From Viridibacterium sp047600765 (GTDB taxonomy: Bacteria > Pseudomonadota > Gammaproteobacteria > Burkholderiales > Rhodocyclaceae), in the NCBI GenBank assembly GCA_047600765.1, contig JASGKF010000001.1:992001-1056000 (forward strand): a stretch of 64,000 nucleotides of DNA. Reading direction: 5' to 3'. Shown one piece after another: positions 36,413 through 46,246 of this stretch. A program made the position numbers and the translations under genes. The notes under the pieces are model-generated. The model made no database searches and was not told the origin of the DNA. It saw only the letters and a program-made list of their open reading frames with translations. Numbering within the stretch: position 1 is the first letter of the stretch; every line of letters begins with the position of its first letter.

Positions 36413-37207
36413 TCAGGCTGCCTTGCGGCGGCGAGCTGCCAGTGCGCCGAGACCCAGACCAGCCAGCAGCAGGCTTGCGGGTTCCGGAACCTTGGTTTCG
36501 GTGTCGGAGAAGGTGCCAGCCTGGATCATCACGGCGGAGTCCAGCGAGCTGTCGCCCACGTCGGTGATCAGGAATTCGAACGTGTAGGTCACGCCAGCGG
36601 TGATCGCAGCGCTGGCGGTCAGCACCTTGGTCAGGCCGTCGAGTTCGATCGGCAGGTTCTGGTTCGCGCAGCCATCATCCTTGCCTTCGCCCGACACGTT
36701 GTTCACGTAGTAGGCCGAGTTGGTCAGGCAGTTGACGTTGTTGATGGTCACGGGCGTCGAGCCGCCGGGCAGCAGAGCGATGTTCACACCGTTCAACAGC
36801 AGCTGGAAGCTGTCGTTGAACGAGGAATTGACGTAGTAGTTGTATTCCTCGGAGCCGAACACGTAGTTGAAGAACAGCGAGTTCGAAGCCGACACGAAGT
36901 CGAACTTCAGCGAGGTGTAGCTGCCAGCGCCAGTACAGCCGCCTTGGGTGTTGGTGCTGCCAACGCAAGCGGTGGTACCCGTCGTCAGGACGACGCCGGA
37001 GTCGAAGCCGATTGCCGAGTTAGCACCGGTGAAGGTACCAGCGGGCACAGCCGTGTTGTAGGTCAGCGTGGCGTTGCTGATGGTCACGCCCGAACCAGCG
37101 ATGGCGTTGGCCAGAGCGGTTGCGTCAGTCGTGTTCGTGATGGTGATAGCTTGTGCGCCGCTCATCAGGCCGGCGACGGCCATGGCTGCAAAGATTTTCT
37201 TGAACAT
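36413..37207 (-). CDS. Choice-of-anchor L domain PEP-CTERM sorting protein
   Basis: 264-residue secreted protein with a signal peptide (MFKKIFAAMAVAGLMSGAQA) and strong AAGGAAG ribosome-binding site. The body matches the choice-of-anchor L family: AIGFDSGVVLTTG, then FFNYVFGSEEYNYYVNSSFN and VNIALLPGG. The C terminus is a full PEP-CTERM signal (VPEPASLLLAGLGLGALAA then RRRKAA), recognised by exosortase EpsH/XrtA-type systems encoded elsewhere. Low-complexity Thr/Ser/Asn content fits an extracellular matrix protein. The upstream gap 37208-37448 is locally AT-rich and should hold its promoter. Confidence 0.9.
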   Translation of the reverse strand: MFKKIFAAMAVAGLMSGAQAITITNTTDATALANAIAGSGVTISNATLTYNTAVPAGTFTGANSAIGFDSGVVLTTGTTACVGSTNTQGGCTGAGSYTSLKFDFVSASNSLFFNYVFGSEEYNYYVNSSFNDSFQLLLNGVNIALLPGGSTPVTINNVNCLTNSAYYVNNVSGEGKDDGCANQNLPIELDGLTKVLTASAAITAGVTYTFEFLITDVGDSSLDSAVMIQAGTFSDTETKVPEPASLLLAGLGLGALAARRRKAA

Positions 37208-37448
37208 GTCTTCTTCCTTTGAATAGCGTTTAAGTGTCTGTGCAGCTTCTAAAGGCTCTGAAACACTGCTGACATGCCTATAAAGCATTCTTGATGCCAG
37301 GTTTTATCTGGCGGAATTTATTCATTAAGAAACAGTGTTTTACGAAAATTTTCCTGGGCAAAAACCACCTTGAACAGCTGCTGGGCTCGCAAACTGTCAA
37401 AGGCTTCGACACCGCCAGAACCCCTATCCCGCCCCACCGGGGCCGGGC

Positions 37449-38045
37449 TCACAACAGCTGTCGCAGGTCCTCAGCCACCGCTTGCGCGGACAGTTCGTGG
37501 CGCACAGCCAGCCGCAGCCGCCCTTTTAGATCAAAGACATAGCTCAAAGTGGAATGGTCCACGGTGTAGCCCATCGCAGAACCGCTGGCAGCGGAGATGC
37601 TGTAGCTCGCCTTGAATGCCTTGGTTGCTTCGTCGATCTGCGCGCGGCTGCCGGTCAGCCCGACGAACCCCGGGTTGAACGCCGTGACGTAAGCCTTGAT
37701 GCGTTCGGGTGTGTCGCGCTCGGGATCGACCGAGACGAACAGGGTCTGTACGCGCACCGCGTCGTCGCCCAGCAGGCGCAGCACTTCGGTCTGCCGTGCA
37801 AGGTGAGCGGGGCAGAAATCCGGGCAATTGAGGTAGCCGAAGAACAGCGTAACCAGCTTGCCGCGGTAGTCCGCGATGCTGCGCGGCTGACCGTTGTGAT
37901 CGACGAGCTGGAAGTCGCCGCGGAATTCGGTATTGCCCGTGATGTCGATGCTGTGGAAAACGGGCGCACGATCCGCGCGCCCGCAAGCCGTCAGCAACAG
38001 CCCTGCCGCCGCGGGCAGGGCTTGCAGGAAGCTTCGGCGTCGCAT
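37449..38045 (-). CDS. SCO1/SenC copper chaperone for cytochrome c oxidase
   Basis: 198 residues with a lipoprotein signal (RRRSFLQALPAAAGLLLTAC). The thioredoxin-fold core carries the copper-binding Cys pair in YLNCPDFCPAHLA and the distant His in YTVDHSTLSYVFD. SCO proteins deliver or reduce copper at the CuA site of cytochrome oxidase. The start ATG is 1 base from the corrected stop of the PCu(A)C gene, so the two are translationally coupled. Confidence 0.9.
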   Translation of the reverse strand: MRRRSFLQALPAAAGLLLTACGRADRAPVFHSIDITGNTEFRGDFQLVDHNGQPRSIADYRGKLVTLFFGYLNCPDFCPAHLARQTEVLRLLGDDAVRVQTLFVSVDPERDTPERIKAYVTAFNPGFVGLTGSRAQIDEATKAFKASYSISAASGSAMGYTVDHSTLSYVFDLKGRLRLAVRHELSAQAVAEDLRQLL

Positions 38046-38046
38046 C

Positions 38047-38512
38047 TCAGTGCGCGTGCCCGCTGCTGCCAGCCGTCATTGCATCGATGACGACATCCAC
38101 CGTCACCTCGCCCGCCTTCTCGAACCTGAGCTTGAGCGGAAATTTCTCGCCCTGCTTCAGCGGTGCCTTGAGGCCGACGAACATGATGTGCAGTTCCACC
38201 CGGCTTGAGTTCGACGAGCTTGCCGGCAGGCAGCTCGATGCCCTTGTCGAGCTTCTGCATCTTCATCACGTCGCCCTCCATCGACATGCTGTGCAACTCG
38301 ACCGAGTCGGCCACGCCAGCACTGGCCGAGACGAGGCGGTCTGCCGCGCCCTTGTTTTCAAGCTTGAGGAAGCCGCCACCCGTCATCGCACCGGGCGCTG
38401 TCGCGCGTGCCCAGGGATGGATGATGCGCAGGGTGCCCGCACTGAATTCGTGGGCCTGTGCCAGCGTGCCGACGAGCGCCAGGGCGGCGCCCAGAATGAT
38501 TGATCTGATCAC
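38047..38512 (-). CDS. Periplasmic copper chaperone PCu(A)C, frameshifted
   Basis: Signal peptide MIRSIILGAALALVGTLAQA, then the PCu(A)C domain: IIHPWARATAPGAMTGGGFL and VELHSMSMEGDVMKMQKLDK with the Cu(I)-binding His/Met residues. Near 38203 the frame fails after LVELKPGG. Removing one A from GGAACTG restores G-L-H-I-M-F-V-G-L-K-A-P-L and the C-terminal LRFEKAGEVTVDVVIDAMTA, ending at a TGA at 38047 one base before the SCO start. The uncorrected frame runs to 37991 into the SCO gene, which is implausible. The product hands copper to the SCO/CuA pathway. Confidence 0.82.
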
Positions 38513-38527
38513 GATGAAATCCTCTCG

Positions 38528-39106
38528 TTAGTGGTGATGGTGTGCGCCGGGCGAAGCCGGTGCAACGGGTGTCGGCACTGCAACCGATGCGGCCGGCAGG
38601 ATGTCCAGCAAGGCGGCAGGTTGCGCCGGGCGCGGCTTGCCCTCGACGGGGATCTCGGCCCAGTCGTTCTGCCCTTGTTCGCACTGCTGCAGGACGCGGA
38701 TCCAGCGCTTGCCCGCCTCGGCAGGCAGGGTCACGCGCACGATGAACTCGTCGTACTCGGCATCCAGCAGGCGCCCGCCACTCCAGCGGAAGCTGACGGC
38801 GCGCTCGCCGATCTGCACGCCATGTGAGTCGTAAGGCTTGTCGAGCTTTTCGGTCTGGATATCCAGCTTCCAGCCCGGCTTGGGCATGGGTTTGCCGCCA
38901 ACGAAACCGGGCGGCAGGAAAACGGTGAAGGCTGTTGTCGGCGAGCCGTTGCAGCCATGAGTGGCACGGAAGACGGCCTTGTAGGTGCTGCCAGCCTGCG
39001 CGGTCTGTTGCTCAAGCGTGACGTGGGCCTGCGCAGCCGGCAGGGCGAAACATGCAGCGACGGCGCAAAGCAGCGCCGAGGCATTCCGGTGGAAATGATG
39101 AAACAC
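38528..39106 (-). CDS. YcnI-like (DUF1775) periplasmic copper-binding protein
   Basis: GTG 39106 is preferred: GAGGAG lies 9 bases upstream, and it yields MFHHFHRNASALLCAVAACF with signal cleavage at AQA, leaving the conserved mature N-terminal His (HVTLEQQ). The family residues ATHGCNGSPTTAFTVFLPPG and MPKPGWKLDIQTEKL match DUF1775. It ends in a His run (GAHHHH) suggestive of metal binding. 15 bases separate it from the PCu(A)C gene. Alternative longer starts in the open frame have no signal peptide. Confidence 0.85.
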   Translation of the reverse strand: MFHHFHRNASALLCAVAACFALPAAQAHVTLEQQTAQAGSTYKAVFRATHGCNGSPTTAFTVFLPPGFVGGKPMPKPGWKLDIQTEKLDKPYDSHGVQIGERAVSFRWSGGRLLDAEYDEFIVRVTLPAEAGKRWIRVLQQCEQGQNDWAEIPVEGKPRPAQPAALLDILPAASVAVPTPVAPASPGAHHHH

Positions 39107-39222
39107 GGCAAAACACTCCTCGCGTCGGCCCGTGGGCGACGACGCAACATCTGTTCGATTCAGGACGATGGCCACGCGCATCCGCGGTGGCGACAGAACG
39201 GCCCGCGAGGGCCGACAGATGC

Positions 39223-39615
39223 TCAGGCGCGCGGTGGCGCCCGGGAGGAATACGGCAGCTCGGGTGCCGGCAGCGTCCACACCAAGGGGGCGAAGCCGGC
39301 CTGCACGTGCTGCAGGCTTGTATCGGCGTGGAAAGCGATAGCCGGCACATCCGCCAGCGCGAAGTGCGCGCCCGCCACGCACAGCGGACACATGCGCGCC
39401 ATGTCGATGGCGGCACTGCCCTGTTGTGACGCGTCGCTAGCGGGCCCGGCAGCTGCACCCGGCAGCGCGACACGACAGATGCTTCCCAGCGGGTCGAAAG
39501 GCAAGCGATCCGCGGCCCGCACCATCGCATGCGCAAACGGCGCAAAGGCGTGCAGCAGCACCGCCAGCATGGCGAAGCGGGCAACACGGCGAAGGTGGGC
39601 GACACGCAGGAACAT
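39223..39615 (-). CDS. DUF2946 family protein (copper cluster)
   Basis: 130 residues from ATG 39615: a basic start (MFLRVAHLRRVARFAMLAVL) and hydrophobic segment, then the DUF2946 Cys motif MARMCPLCVAGAHFAL. These small periplasmic or membrane-tethered proteins usually accompany copper-handling genes, as here with the YcnI-like, PCu(A)C and SCO genes. The function is unproven. It lies 19 bases downstream of mpl. Confidence 0.7.
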   Translation of the reverse strand: MFLRVAHLRRVARFAMLAVLLHAFAPFAHAMVRAADRLPFDPLGSICRVALPGAAAGPASDASQQGSAAIDMARMCPLCVAGAHFALADVPAIAFHADTSLQHVQAGFAPLVWTLPAPELPYSSRAPPRA

Positions 39616-39634
39616 GGGGCGGATTATCGGTGCG

Positions 39635-41002
39635 TCAGGCCTTGCGTGCCAAGGCTTCGAGCAGCTTGTCGTGCACACCGCCGAAACCACCGTTACTCAT
39701 CACCAGCACCTGGTCACCATAGGACGCCTTGCTGACCACGGCTTCGACAAGCTGGTCCAGGTCTTCGAACACGGCGGCCTTGTCGCCCATGCTGCCAAAC
39801 ACCTCGCCCGCATCCCAGCCAAGACCCTTGGCGTAGCAGAACACGAGGTCGGCATCCGTGAGGCTGGCGGGTAGCTGGCTCTTCATGCTGCCCAGCTTCA
39901 TGGTGTTGGAACGCGGCTCCAGCACGGCGAGGATGCGCCGCTCGCCGACACGCTGGCGCAGACCGGCTACCGTCGTGGTGATGGCCGTCGGGTGGTGCGC
40001 GAAGTCGTCGTAGACGGTCACGCCGCGCACGGTGCCGCGCGGCTCCAGGCGACGCTTCACACCGACGAAAGCTTCCAGCGCCTCGGCGGCGTGCATGGGC
40101 GTCACGCCGACGTGGCGTGCTGCGGCCAGTGCCGCTACGGCGTTCGCACGGTTGTGCGCACCGGCCAGCGGCAGGCGGCTCACCGAAGCCTCCTTGCCGT
40201 TGTGCATGAACGCAATCGAATCGCCGCGGTTGTCGAGCTCTTCGTACTGCCACTCGCCTGCAGTGTCACCACTGCCACCAAACCACTCCAGCTCGCTCCA
40301 GTTGCCGCGTGCAATCACGCGTCGCAGGGATTCTTCGGCCGCGTTGGCGATGATGCGGCCCGACTTGGGCACCGTACGCACAAGGTGGTGGAACTGCGTC
40401 TCGATGGCCGCGAGATCCGGGAAGATATCAGCGTGGTCGTATTCGAGATTGTTGAGGATCAGTGTGCGCGGCCGGTAGTGCACGAACTTCGAGCGCTTGT
40501 CGCAAAAGGCCGTGTCGTACTCGTCGGCTTCGATGACGAAGAAAGGCGTATCGGTCAATCGCGCCGAAATGCCGAAGTTGCCCGGCACGCCGCCAATCAG
40601 GAAACCAGGGTTCAGGCCGGCATGTTCAAGAATCCACGCCAGCAGCGACGAGGTCGTCGTCTTGCCGTGTGTACCCGCCACACCCAGCACCCACTTGCCT
40701 TGCAGGATGTTGTCGGCCAGCCACTGCGGGCCCGACATGTAAGGCAGGCCACGATCCAGAATGGCTTCCAGCAGCGGATTGCCGCGCGACACCGCGTTGC
40801 CCACCACGAAGAGATCCGGCGCCATCGCGATCTGGTCGGCCGAATAGCCTTCGACCAGTGCAATGCCCTGCTCCTGCAGCTGCGTGCTCATCGGCGGATA
40901 GACGCCGGCATCGCAGCCCGTGACGGTATGGCCGGCGCTGCGCGCCAGCAAGGCAACGCCACCCATGAAGGTGCCGCAAATGCCGAGAATGTGGATATGC
41001 AT
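39635..41002 (-). CDS. mpl: UDP-N-acetylmuramate:L-alanyl-gamma-D-glutamyl-meso-diaminopimelate ligase
   Basis: 455-residue Mur ligase that attaches recycled murein tripeptide directly to UDP-MurNAc. ATG 41002 gives MHIHILGICGTFMGGVALLA. ATP loop VAGTHGKTTTSSLLAW, then FFVIEADEYDTAFCDKRSKF and LEYDHADIFPDL, which distinguish Mpl from MurC. The C-terminal domain has VYDDFAHHPTAI and VLEPRSNTMKLG. It works with AmgK and MurU, which are encoded elsewhere in the window, in wall recycling. Confidence 0.95.
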   Translation of the reverse strand: MHIHILGICGTFMGGVALLARSAGHTVTGCDAGVYPPMSTQLQEQGIALVEGYSADQIAMAPDLFVVGNAVSRGNPLLEAILDRGLPYMSGPQWLADNILQGKWVLGVAGTHGKTTTSSLLAWILEHAGLNPGFLIGGVPGNFGISARLTDTPFFVIEADEYDTAFCDKRSKFVHYRPRTLILNNLEYDHADIFPDLAAIETQFHHLVRTVPKSGRIIANAAEESLRRVIARGNWSELEWFGGSGDTAGEWQYEELDNRGDSIAFMHNGKEASVSRLPLAGAHNRANAVAALAAARHVGVTPMHAAEALEAFVGVKRRLEPRGTVRGVTVYDDFAHHPTAITTTVAGLRQRVGERRILAVLEPRSNTMKLGSMKSQLPASLTDADLVFCYAKGLGWDAGEVFGSMGDKAAVFEDLDQLVEAVVSKASYGDQVLVMSNGGFGGVHDKLLEALARKA

Positions 41003-41152
41003 GGAGTTGCTGTCCGGTGAGTGCTGTCCGGTGGAAATGGCCGACCTGTCATGCCTCGGCATGGGTCTGCACGGAAGGCCGCCATTCTAACGCCCCCTGC
41101 TCATGCACCGGCCGCCGCATGAGGGCCCGACTCTCACCGATTGGCGCGCCGG

Positions 41153-41518
41153 TCAGCGCGTCGACTGTTCGATTGCGCGTTCGGTGGCAAGTTCGTGGAT
41201 GGACTTGCCTTCCAGCGGATCGGACTGCGCTGGCTTGGCCACGGGTGGCGGCTTGGGAATCGACAAGGTGTTCACCGTGCCGCCGGAGACCGGCTCGGCC
41301 CGCACACCCTTGGGCACGTCGGTGCCGTACTGCACGCGGCCCTGCGCGTCGGTCCATTTGTAGACCGTCTCGCTGCTGCCCGTATCGGGCATGGGCATCG
41401 GCAGCGTTGCGGTATCGAACGCCTCCTTCACTTTCACCGACCAGACCGGGTGGCGCGCAACGAAGTAAGCGCCCAGTCCCAGCAGGACAACCAGCATCAC
41501 GACGAGACGCAGCTTCAT
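41153..41518 (-). CDS. DUF4124 domain protein with N-terminal membrane anchor
   Basis: 121 residues: an N-terminal hydrophobic segment (MKLRLVVMLVVLLGLGAYFV), then a DUF4124 motif ETVYKWTDAQGRVQYGTDVP at about residue 50, and a charged tail. DUF4124 proteins are common in betaproteobacteria and of unknown role, probably periplasmic. Divergent from the next gene. Confidence 0.75.
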   Translation of the reverse strand: MKLRLVVMLVVLLGLGAYFVARHPVWSVKVKEAFDTATLPMPMPDTGSSETVYKWTDAQGRVQYGTDVPKGVRAEPVSGGTVNTLSIPKPPPVAKPAQSDPLEGKSIHELATERAIEQSTR

Positions 41519-41625
41519 GTAGCCCTCCGCTTGGAAACGCTGCGCATTATGCCGCTATGCAGGTCGCGTCCAGTGTGTACAATCGTTTGCGATACCGGCT
41601 TCCGACCGGCACGAGGAAACGCACC

Positions 41626-42246
41626 ATGACGACCCGCCCCGCCCCGCGCGCGAGTGCGATGCCCCGCCAGAACAACCTGCGGCGGGCCATCGCCGCCGCA
41701 GCGGCCAGGCTGATCGCCGAAGAAGGTGTCGAAGACTACGGCTTTGCCAAGCGCAAGGCCGCACGCCAGATGGGCGTCACCGAAGGTGAATTCCTGCCCA
41801 CCAATGCCGAGATCGAAGAGGCCCTGCAGGAACACCTCTCCATCTATCAGGACGATGACCACGACGAACGCCTGTTCGCGCTACGCGAAGCCGCCGTCGA
41901 CGCCATGCGCATCCTCGCCCCGTTCAAGCCCTACCTCACCGGCACGGTGCTCAATGGCACGGCCGGCGCATTCTCCAGTGTGGAACTGGAGATTTACGCC
42001 GACAGCGCCAAGGACGTCGAGATCTTCCTGCTTGGCCAGGGTCTGCGCTACGAACACCGCGAAGTCCGCAAGAGCGGCTTCGACGCGCCTGAAGCCGTGC
42101 TCGAATTCGACTGCAACGACGCCCCCGTGCGCCTCGCCATCTATGACCGCGTCGCCGAGCGCACGCCGCGCCGCGCCGGCCCCGGCGGCACGGCGGAACG
42201 CGCACGCATCGAAGCGGTCGAAGCGCTGCTCGCCGAAGCGCGCTGA
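41626..42246 (+). CDS. Conserved protein with nucleotidyltransferase-like region, unknown function
   Basis: 206 residues from ATG 41626, with GAGGAA 9 bases upstream. A basic helical N terminus (RRAIAAAAARLIAEEGVEDY, FAKRKAARQMGVTEGEFLP) recalls a DNA-binding TetR-like start, though the rest is different. The C-terminal half (VELEIYADSAKDVEIFLLGQ, AVLEFDCNDAPVRLAIYDR) has the strand pattern and acidic residues of small nucleotidyltransferase-fold proteins. No function was recognised. It is 26 bases before the TlpA gene. Confidence 0.6.
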   Translation: MTTRPAPRASAMPRQNNLRRAIAAAAARLIAEEGVEDYGFAKRKAARQMGVTEGEFLPTNAEIEEALQEHLSIYQDDDHDERLFALREAAVDAMRILAPFKPYLTGTVLNGTAGAFSSVELEIYADSAKDVEIFLLGQGLRYEHREVRKSGFDAPEAVLEFDCNDAPVRLAIYDRVAERTPRRAGPGGTAERARIEAVEALLAEAR

Positions 42247-42272
42247 CCCGACAACCACCTCCTCGCCCACCC

Positions 42273-42800
42273 ATGCAACGCCGTACCCTGCTCACGGCCG
42301 CCGTCCTGTTCGGCGCCGTTCTCGCTGGCGCCGCCAGCTGGTATCTCGTCAAAGGCATCGTCAAGCCTGACAACGAAGCCGTCACCACCCTCATGAACCT
42401 GCAGCTGCCCGACGCCGACGGCAAGACCGTCGATTTCGCGCAGTGGAAGGGCAAGCCGCTGGTGGTGAACTTCTGGGCCACCTGGTGCGCCCCCTGCCGC
42501 GAAGAGATGCCCCTGCTGGATTCCGCCGCAAAAGCCCACCCGAAGCTGCAATTTGTCGGCATCAGCGTCAACGATGCCGCCCATGTGCGCGAATTCCAGA
42601 GCAAGACCCCGGTCAGCTACCCCCTGCCGATCACCACCCTGGCCATCACCGAACTGGCTGGCAAACTAGGCAACAAGGCCATGGGCCTGCCCTTTACGGT
42701 GTTCATTGGCGACAATGGCGAGGTCGCCGCCGTCAAGCTCGGCGCCTTGAAGGAAGCTGATCTCCGCGGCTATCTCGCGCAGATCGACACCGCGCGCTGA
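42273..42800 (+). CDS. TlpA-family thiol-disulfide oxidoreductase
   Basis: 175 residues with an N-terminal signal anchor (LLTAAVLFGAVLAGAASWYL) and a periplasmic thioredoxin fold with the redox motif NFWATWCAPCREEMP and the cis-Pro region MGLPFTVFIG. TlpA/ResA-type proteins reduce periplasmic thiols, often for cytochrome c or CuA maturation, consistent with the copper genes about 4 kb away, although no shared transcript is shown. Confidence 0.88.
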   Translation: MQRRTLLTAAVLFGAVLAGAASWYLVKGIVKPDNEAVTTLMNLQLPDADGKTVDFAQWKGKPLVVNFWATWCAPCREEMPLLDSAAKAHPKLQFVGISVNDAAHVREFQSKTPVSYPLPITTLAITELAGKLGNKAMGLPFTVFIGDNGEVAAVKLGALKEADLRGYLAQIDTAR

Positions 42801-42810
42801 CAGCAAGCGC

Positions 42811-42853
42811 AGCATTTGTCAATTCCCCGAAGTTGGGGCCAATAATGGACAAA
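42811..42853. promoter_or_regulatory. Palindromic element upstream of aroQ
   Basis: ATTTGTC and GACAAAT, about 33 bases apart from outer edge to inner CCCC…GGGG pair, form a nested inverted repeat ending at the first aroQ start candidate. It could be an operator or a leader hairpin; no matching regulator was identified. Confidence 0.25.
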
Positions 42854-43407
42854 TGGCTGCCATTTGCGGCAAACTCGCGGCCATGGTGAGTTCCCGCAAC
42901 AAATCGGAAACAGGCAAGGACAAAGCCCAAAACCGCGGTGGCAAGGCTGCTGCGGACAAGGCACGCGCCCGCGTCCTGGTCCTCCACGGCCCCAATCTCA
43001 ACCTGCTCGGTACCCGCGAGCCCGAGATCTACGGCGCCACGACCCTGGCCGACATCCATGCCGACATGGAAGCCCAGGCCCGTGCGGCCAACGTGCAGCT
43101 GGAATCCTTCCAGAGCAACCACGAAGGCGGCCTTATCGACCGCGTTCAGGCGGCCCGTGACGAAGGCGTGGACTTCATCATCATCAATCCCGGCGGTTAC
43201 ACGCACACCAGCGTGGCCCTGCGCGATGCGTTCGCGGCGGTACGGATCCCCTTCATCGAAGTGCATCTGTCCAACGTTCACGCACGCGAGCCGTTCCGCC
43301 GGCATTCGTACTTTTCCGACATCGCCGTCGGCGTGATCTGTGGTCTCGGAGCCTCCGGCTACCGCCTGGCCCTGGACTACGCGCTGTCACGACTGCTGTC
43401 GCGCTGA
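42853..43407 (+). CDS. aroQ: Type II 3-dehydroquinate dehydratase
   Basis: Shikimate-pathway enzyme with the catalytic Tyr in HGPNLNLLGTREPEIYG, the active-site His in NPGGYTHTSVALRDAF and substrate loop FIEVHLSNVHAREPFRRHSY. The catalytic core (about 145 residues) is preceded by about 38 basic residues (SSRNKSETGKDKAQNRG…), which is unusual. ATG 42853 is the first in-frame start; ATG 42883 would shorten it by 10 residues. Neither has a strong ribosome-binding site. It heads the aroQ-accB-accC-prmA order typical of betaproteobacteria. Confidence 0.93.
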   Translation: MAAICGKLAAMVSSRNKSETGKDKAQNRGGKAAADKARARVLVLHGPNLNLLGTREPEIYGATTLADIHADMEAQARAANVQLESFQSNHEGGLIDRVQAARDEGVDFIIINPGGYTHTSVALRDAFAAVRIPFIEVHLSNVHAREPFRRHSYFSDIAVGVICGLGASGYRLALDYALSRLLSR

Positions 43408-43469
43408 ATTTCCTCAATCACAAGAACCATAGGGCACGCTTGCGGCCCGCCACGCACTGGAGCACAGAC

Positions 43470-43931
43470 ATGGATCTGCGAAAGCTGAAGAAACTGATCG
43501 ACCTCGTTGAAGAGTCCGGCATTGCCGAGCTTGAAGTGACCGAGGGCGAGGAAAAAGTGCGTATTGCCAAGCACTCCACTGCCGCCGCGCCGGCAGCCGT
43601 GCACTACGCCGCAGCCCCTGCAGCCCCCGTGATGGCCGCTCCCGCCGCCGCAGCCCCCGCGGCTCCGGCCGCCGACGCTGCGCCGGCCCTGCCCGCTGGC
43701 CACGTCGTCAAGTCGCCCATGGTCGGCACCTTCTACCGCTCCGCTTCGCCGGGCTCTGAAGCCTTCGTGAAGGAAGGCCAATCCGTCGCCGCCGGCGACA
43801 CGCTGTGCCTCATCGAAGCCATGAAGCTGATGAACGAAATCGAGTCTGACGCTGCTGGCACGATCAAGGCCATCCTCGTCGAAAACGGCCAGCCGGTCGA
43901 ATTCGGCCAACCGCTGTTCGTGATTGGCTAA
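43470..43931 (+). CDS. accB: Biotin carboxyl carrier protein of acetyl-CoA carboxylase
   Basis: 153 residues from ATG 43470 (MDLRKLKKLIDLVEESGIAE). An Ala/Pro-rich linker (about residues 35-80) leads to the biotinyl domain with the biotin acceptor Lys in CLIEAMKLMNEIE (about K119). It is the carrier of CO2 for the first step of fatty-acid synthesis. accC follows after 42 bases. Confidence 0.96.
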   Translation: MDLRKLKKLIDLVEESGIAELEVTEGEEKVRIAKHSTAAAPAAVHYAAAPAAPVMAAPAAAAPAAPAADAAPALPAGHVVKSPMVGTFYRSASPGSEAFVKEGQSVAAGDTLCLIEAMKLMNEIESDAAGTIKAILVENGQPVEFGQPLFVIG

Positions 43932-43973
43932 AGAGGAGCGGCGACGGTGATCACCACCGAAGCCGGGACAAGC

Positions 43974-45320
<1,347 letters not shown>

Positions 45321-45322
45321 AC

Positions 45323-46201
45323 GTGTACCTGTCCGTCACCCTCCAGGCCGAAGCCTCACTCGCCGAGGCCCTCTCCGAGGCGCTGATGGAAGTCGGTGCC
45401 CTGTCGGTCAGCATTGAAGACGCCGACGCCGGCACCGAGCTGGAGCGCCCGCAATTCGGCGAACCCGGCCACGTCAATGAACGCCTGTGGGACCACAGCA
45501 ATGTGGTCGCCCTGTTCGACGACTCGGGTGACCTCGCCCACATGCTGGCCGAGGCTTCGGGACGCGCAGGGCTGGACACCATTCCCAACTTCCGCGTCGA
45601 CGAAGTCGAAGAGCAGAACTGGGTGCAGCTCACCCAGGCCCAGTTCGACCCCATCCACATCGACGACCGCCTGTGGATCGTGCCTTCCTGGCACGAAGCG
45701 CCGAACCCGGACGCCATCAACATCGTGATGGACCCCGGCATGGCCTTCGGTACCGGTTCGCACCCCACGACGCGGCTGTGCCTGCAGTGGATCCTTGCCG
45801 AGGTCGAAACCGGCAACAGCGTGCTCGACTACGGCTGCGGCTCGGGCATCCTCGGCATCGTGGCCGCCAAGGTCGGCGCCGGCAAGGTCGTCGGCATGGA
45901 CATCGACGAACATGCCGTCACCGCCAGCCGCGACAACGCCGAGCGCAATGGCGTGACCGCCGAATGGCGTTCCAGTGCGCAACAGGTCACAGGGCAGTAT
46001 GATCGCGTCGTCGCCAACATCCTGACCAACCCGCTGTGCGTGCTCGCACCGTCGATCGCGGCCCGCGTTGCCCCCGGTGGCAAGCTGGCCTTGTCGGGCG
46101 TGCTGGCTACGCAAGCCCAGCAGGTCATCGACGCCTACAAGCCCTGGATCGCGCTGCACGTCGGCGCCGAGCACGAAGGCTGGGTCAGGCTACAAAGCTG
46201 A
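45323..46201 (+). CDS. prmA: 50S ribosomal protein L11 methyltransferase
   Basis: 292 residues from GTG 45323 (MYLSVTLQAEASLAEALSEA). The N-terminal L11-binding domain precedes the SAM domain with the PrmA signature DPGMAFGTGSHPTTRLCL, then VLDYGCGSGILGIVAAKVGA and the catalytic NILTNPLCVLAPSI. It trimethylates L11. It follows accC by two bases, the order seen in many betaproteobacteria. Confidence 0.94.
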   Translation: MYLSVTLQAEASLAEALSEALMEVGALSVSIEDADAGTELERPQFGEPGHVNERLWDHSNVVALFDDSGDLAHMLAEASGRAGLDTIPNFRVDEVEEQNWVQLTQAQFDPIHIDDRLWIVPSWHEAPNPDAINIVMDPGMAFGTGSHPTTRLCLQWILAEVETGNSVLDYGCGSGILGIVAAKVGAGKVVGMDIDEHAVTASRDNAERNGVTAEWRSSAQQVTGQYDRVVANILTNPLCVLAPSIAARVAPGGKLALSGVLATQAQQVIDAYKPWIALHVGAEHEGWVRLQS

Positions 46202-46246
46202 GGCTGTAAAGCTGAACATTGCCACGCCCGGCACCGGAGAGCCCCT

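Noticed and set aside
37291..37542. Short plus-strand frame upstream of the PEP-CTERM gene
   Set aside because: It overlaps the end of the SCO gene in antisense, has no ribosome-binding site and no recognisable protein.
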